DNA of 21,580 nucleotides from a virus, in the IMG/VR virus record IMGVR_UViG_3300031749_000036, positions 1 to 21,580 of that record; one strand, 5' to 3'. Position numbers and translations under genes: made by a program. The notes beneath the pieces were generated by a model, which was not told where the DNA came from, did no database searches, and worked only from the letters and a program-made list of their open reading frames with translations. This document shows, piece by piece, positions 21,447 to 21,580 of this stretch. Positions within the stretch are counted from its first letter, which is position 1. Every line of letters begins with the position of its first letter.

Positions 21447-21580
21447 TTAGTTGAGGTCAATCAGCCGCTTGTAGTTGCCCGAGATGACGCTTACGTCGTC
21501 GAGCTTCCCCGCCACCGCGGCCACCTGGTCTGCCAGGTCCGCTAACTGCTGTTTTAAGGCCTCGTTGTCCTTCAGGGCCT
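21447..21580 (-). CDS. C-terminal end of an unidentified coiled-coil protein (partial)
   Basis: The frame is open from the window edge to TAA 21449-21447. The 44 codons or so read A-L-K-D-N-E-A-L-K-Q-Q-L and A-D-L-A-D-Q-V-A-A-V with a heptad-like pattern, then S-G-N-Y-K-R-L-I-D-L-N. It resembles a coiled-coil end. The rest of the gene is outside the window, so no function can be given. Confidence 0.6.
   Translation of the reverse strand, partial: ALKDNEALKQQLADLADQVAAVAGKLDDVSVISGNYKRLIDLN

Noticed and set aside
1-21580. tRNA genes, CRISPR arrays, insertion sequences, attachment sites
   Set aside because: No cloverleaf, repeat-spacer pattern, transposase or paired direct repeats were seen; attachment sites would need both phage ends.

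Overview
This window is part of a tailed, long-tailed (siphovirus-like) phage or prophage. It belongs to the HK97 structural lineage, and every credible gene lies on the minus strand, so the biology reads from high to low coordinates. No rRNA, tRNA, CRISPR array or insertion sequence was seen. Base composition is moderately GC-rich. The many small CxxC proteins and a probable Fe-S nuclease would suit an anaerobic bacterial host, perhaps a deltaproteobacterium, but that host guess is weak.

Right part (21580 to about 13970), early or replication module: the end of an unidentified coiled-coil gene, several small phage proteins (Cys-rich 59 aa, 94 aa, DUF488-like, 169 aa unknown), a ParB/Spo0J-like protein with an extra N-terminal four-Cys module, a 67-aa Cys-rich protein, a complete DNA polymerase III beta sliding clamp, two tiny membrane proteins, a small lipoprotein interrupted by an in-frame TGA, a Gp3/RDF-like DNA-binding protein, a 59-aa Cys-rich protein, a RecB/Cas4-type PD-(D/E)XK nuclease and a 76-aa membrane protein. 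This module ends at a strong intrinsic terminator near 13750-13797.

Control region (13637-13967): terminator, then a sigma70-like promoter with a perfect 14-bp palindrome over the predicted start of transcription and an inverted repeat about 60 bp upstream of it. It drives the structural operon.

Left part (13636 to 1), head and tail module: a portal-MuF fusion interrupted by a 361-aa intein, an 89-aa unknown, prohead protease, HK97-type major capsid protein, an 85-aa protein, head-tail connector, HK97 gp10-like protein, tail terminator-like protein, a 49-aa membrane protein missed by a 60-aa cut-off, tail tube protein, the tail assembly chaperone pair (G and the -1 frameshift product G-T), an 87-aa Cys-rich protein, tape measure protein, a lambda gpM-like minor tail protein, a DUF1833-like tail protein and the start of one more gene. 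No terminase was found within the window.

The most notable observations are: (1) an apparently splicing-competent intein placed exactly in the conserved N-C-R-C motif of the MuF domain of a portal-MuF fusion, carrying a Zn-finger/NUMOD-like linker and a Vsr-like (EDxHD-type) nuclease instead of the usual LAGLIDADG domain; (2) a well-formed programmed -1 frameshift site (A AAA AAC, 8-nt spacer, 8-bp stem) in the tail chaperone gene, defining a 249-aa G-T product; (3) a lipoprotein gene with an in-frame TGA followed by about 79 coding-like codons; (4) a five-tract G-quadruplex motif next to a 9-bp stem between the RDF-like and nuclease genes.
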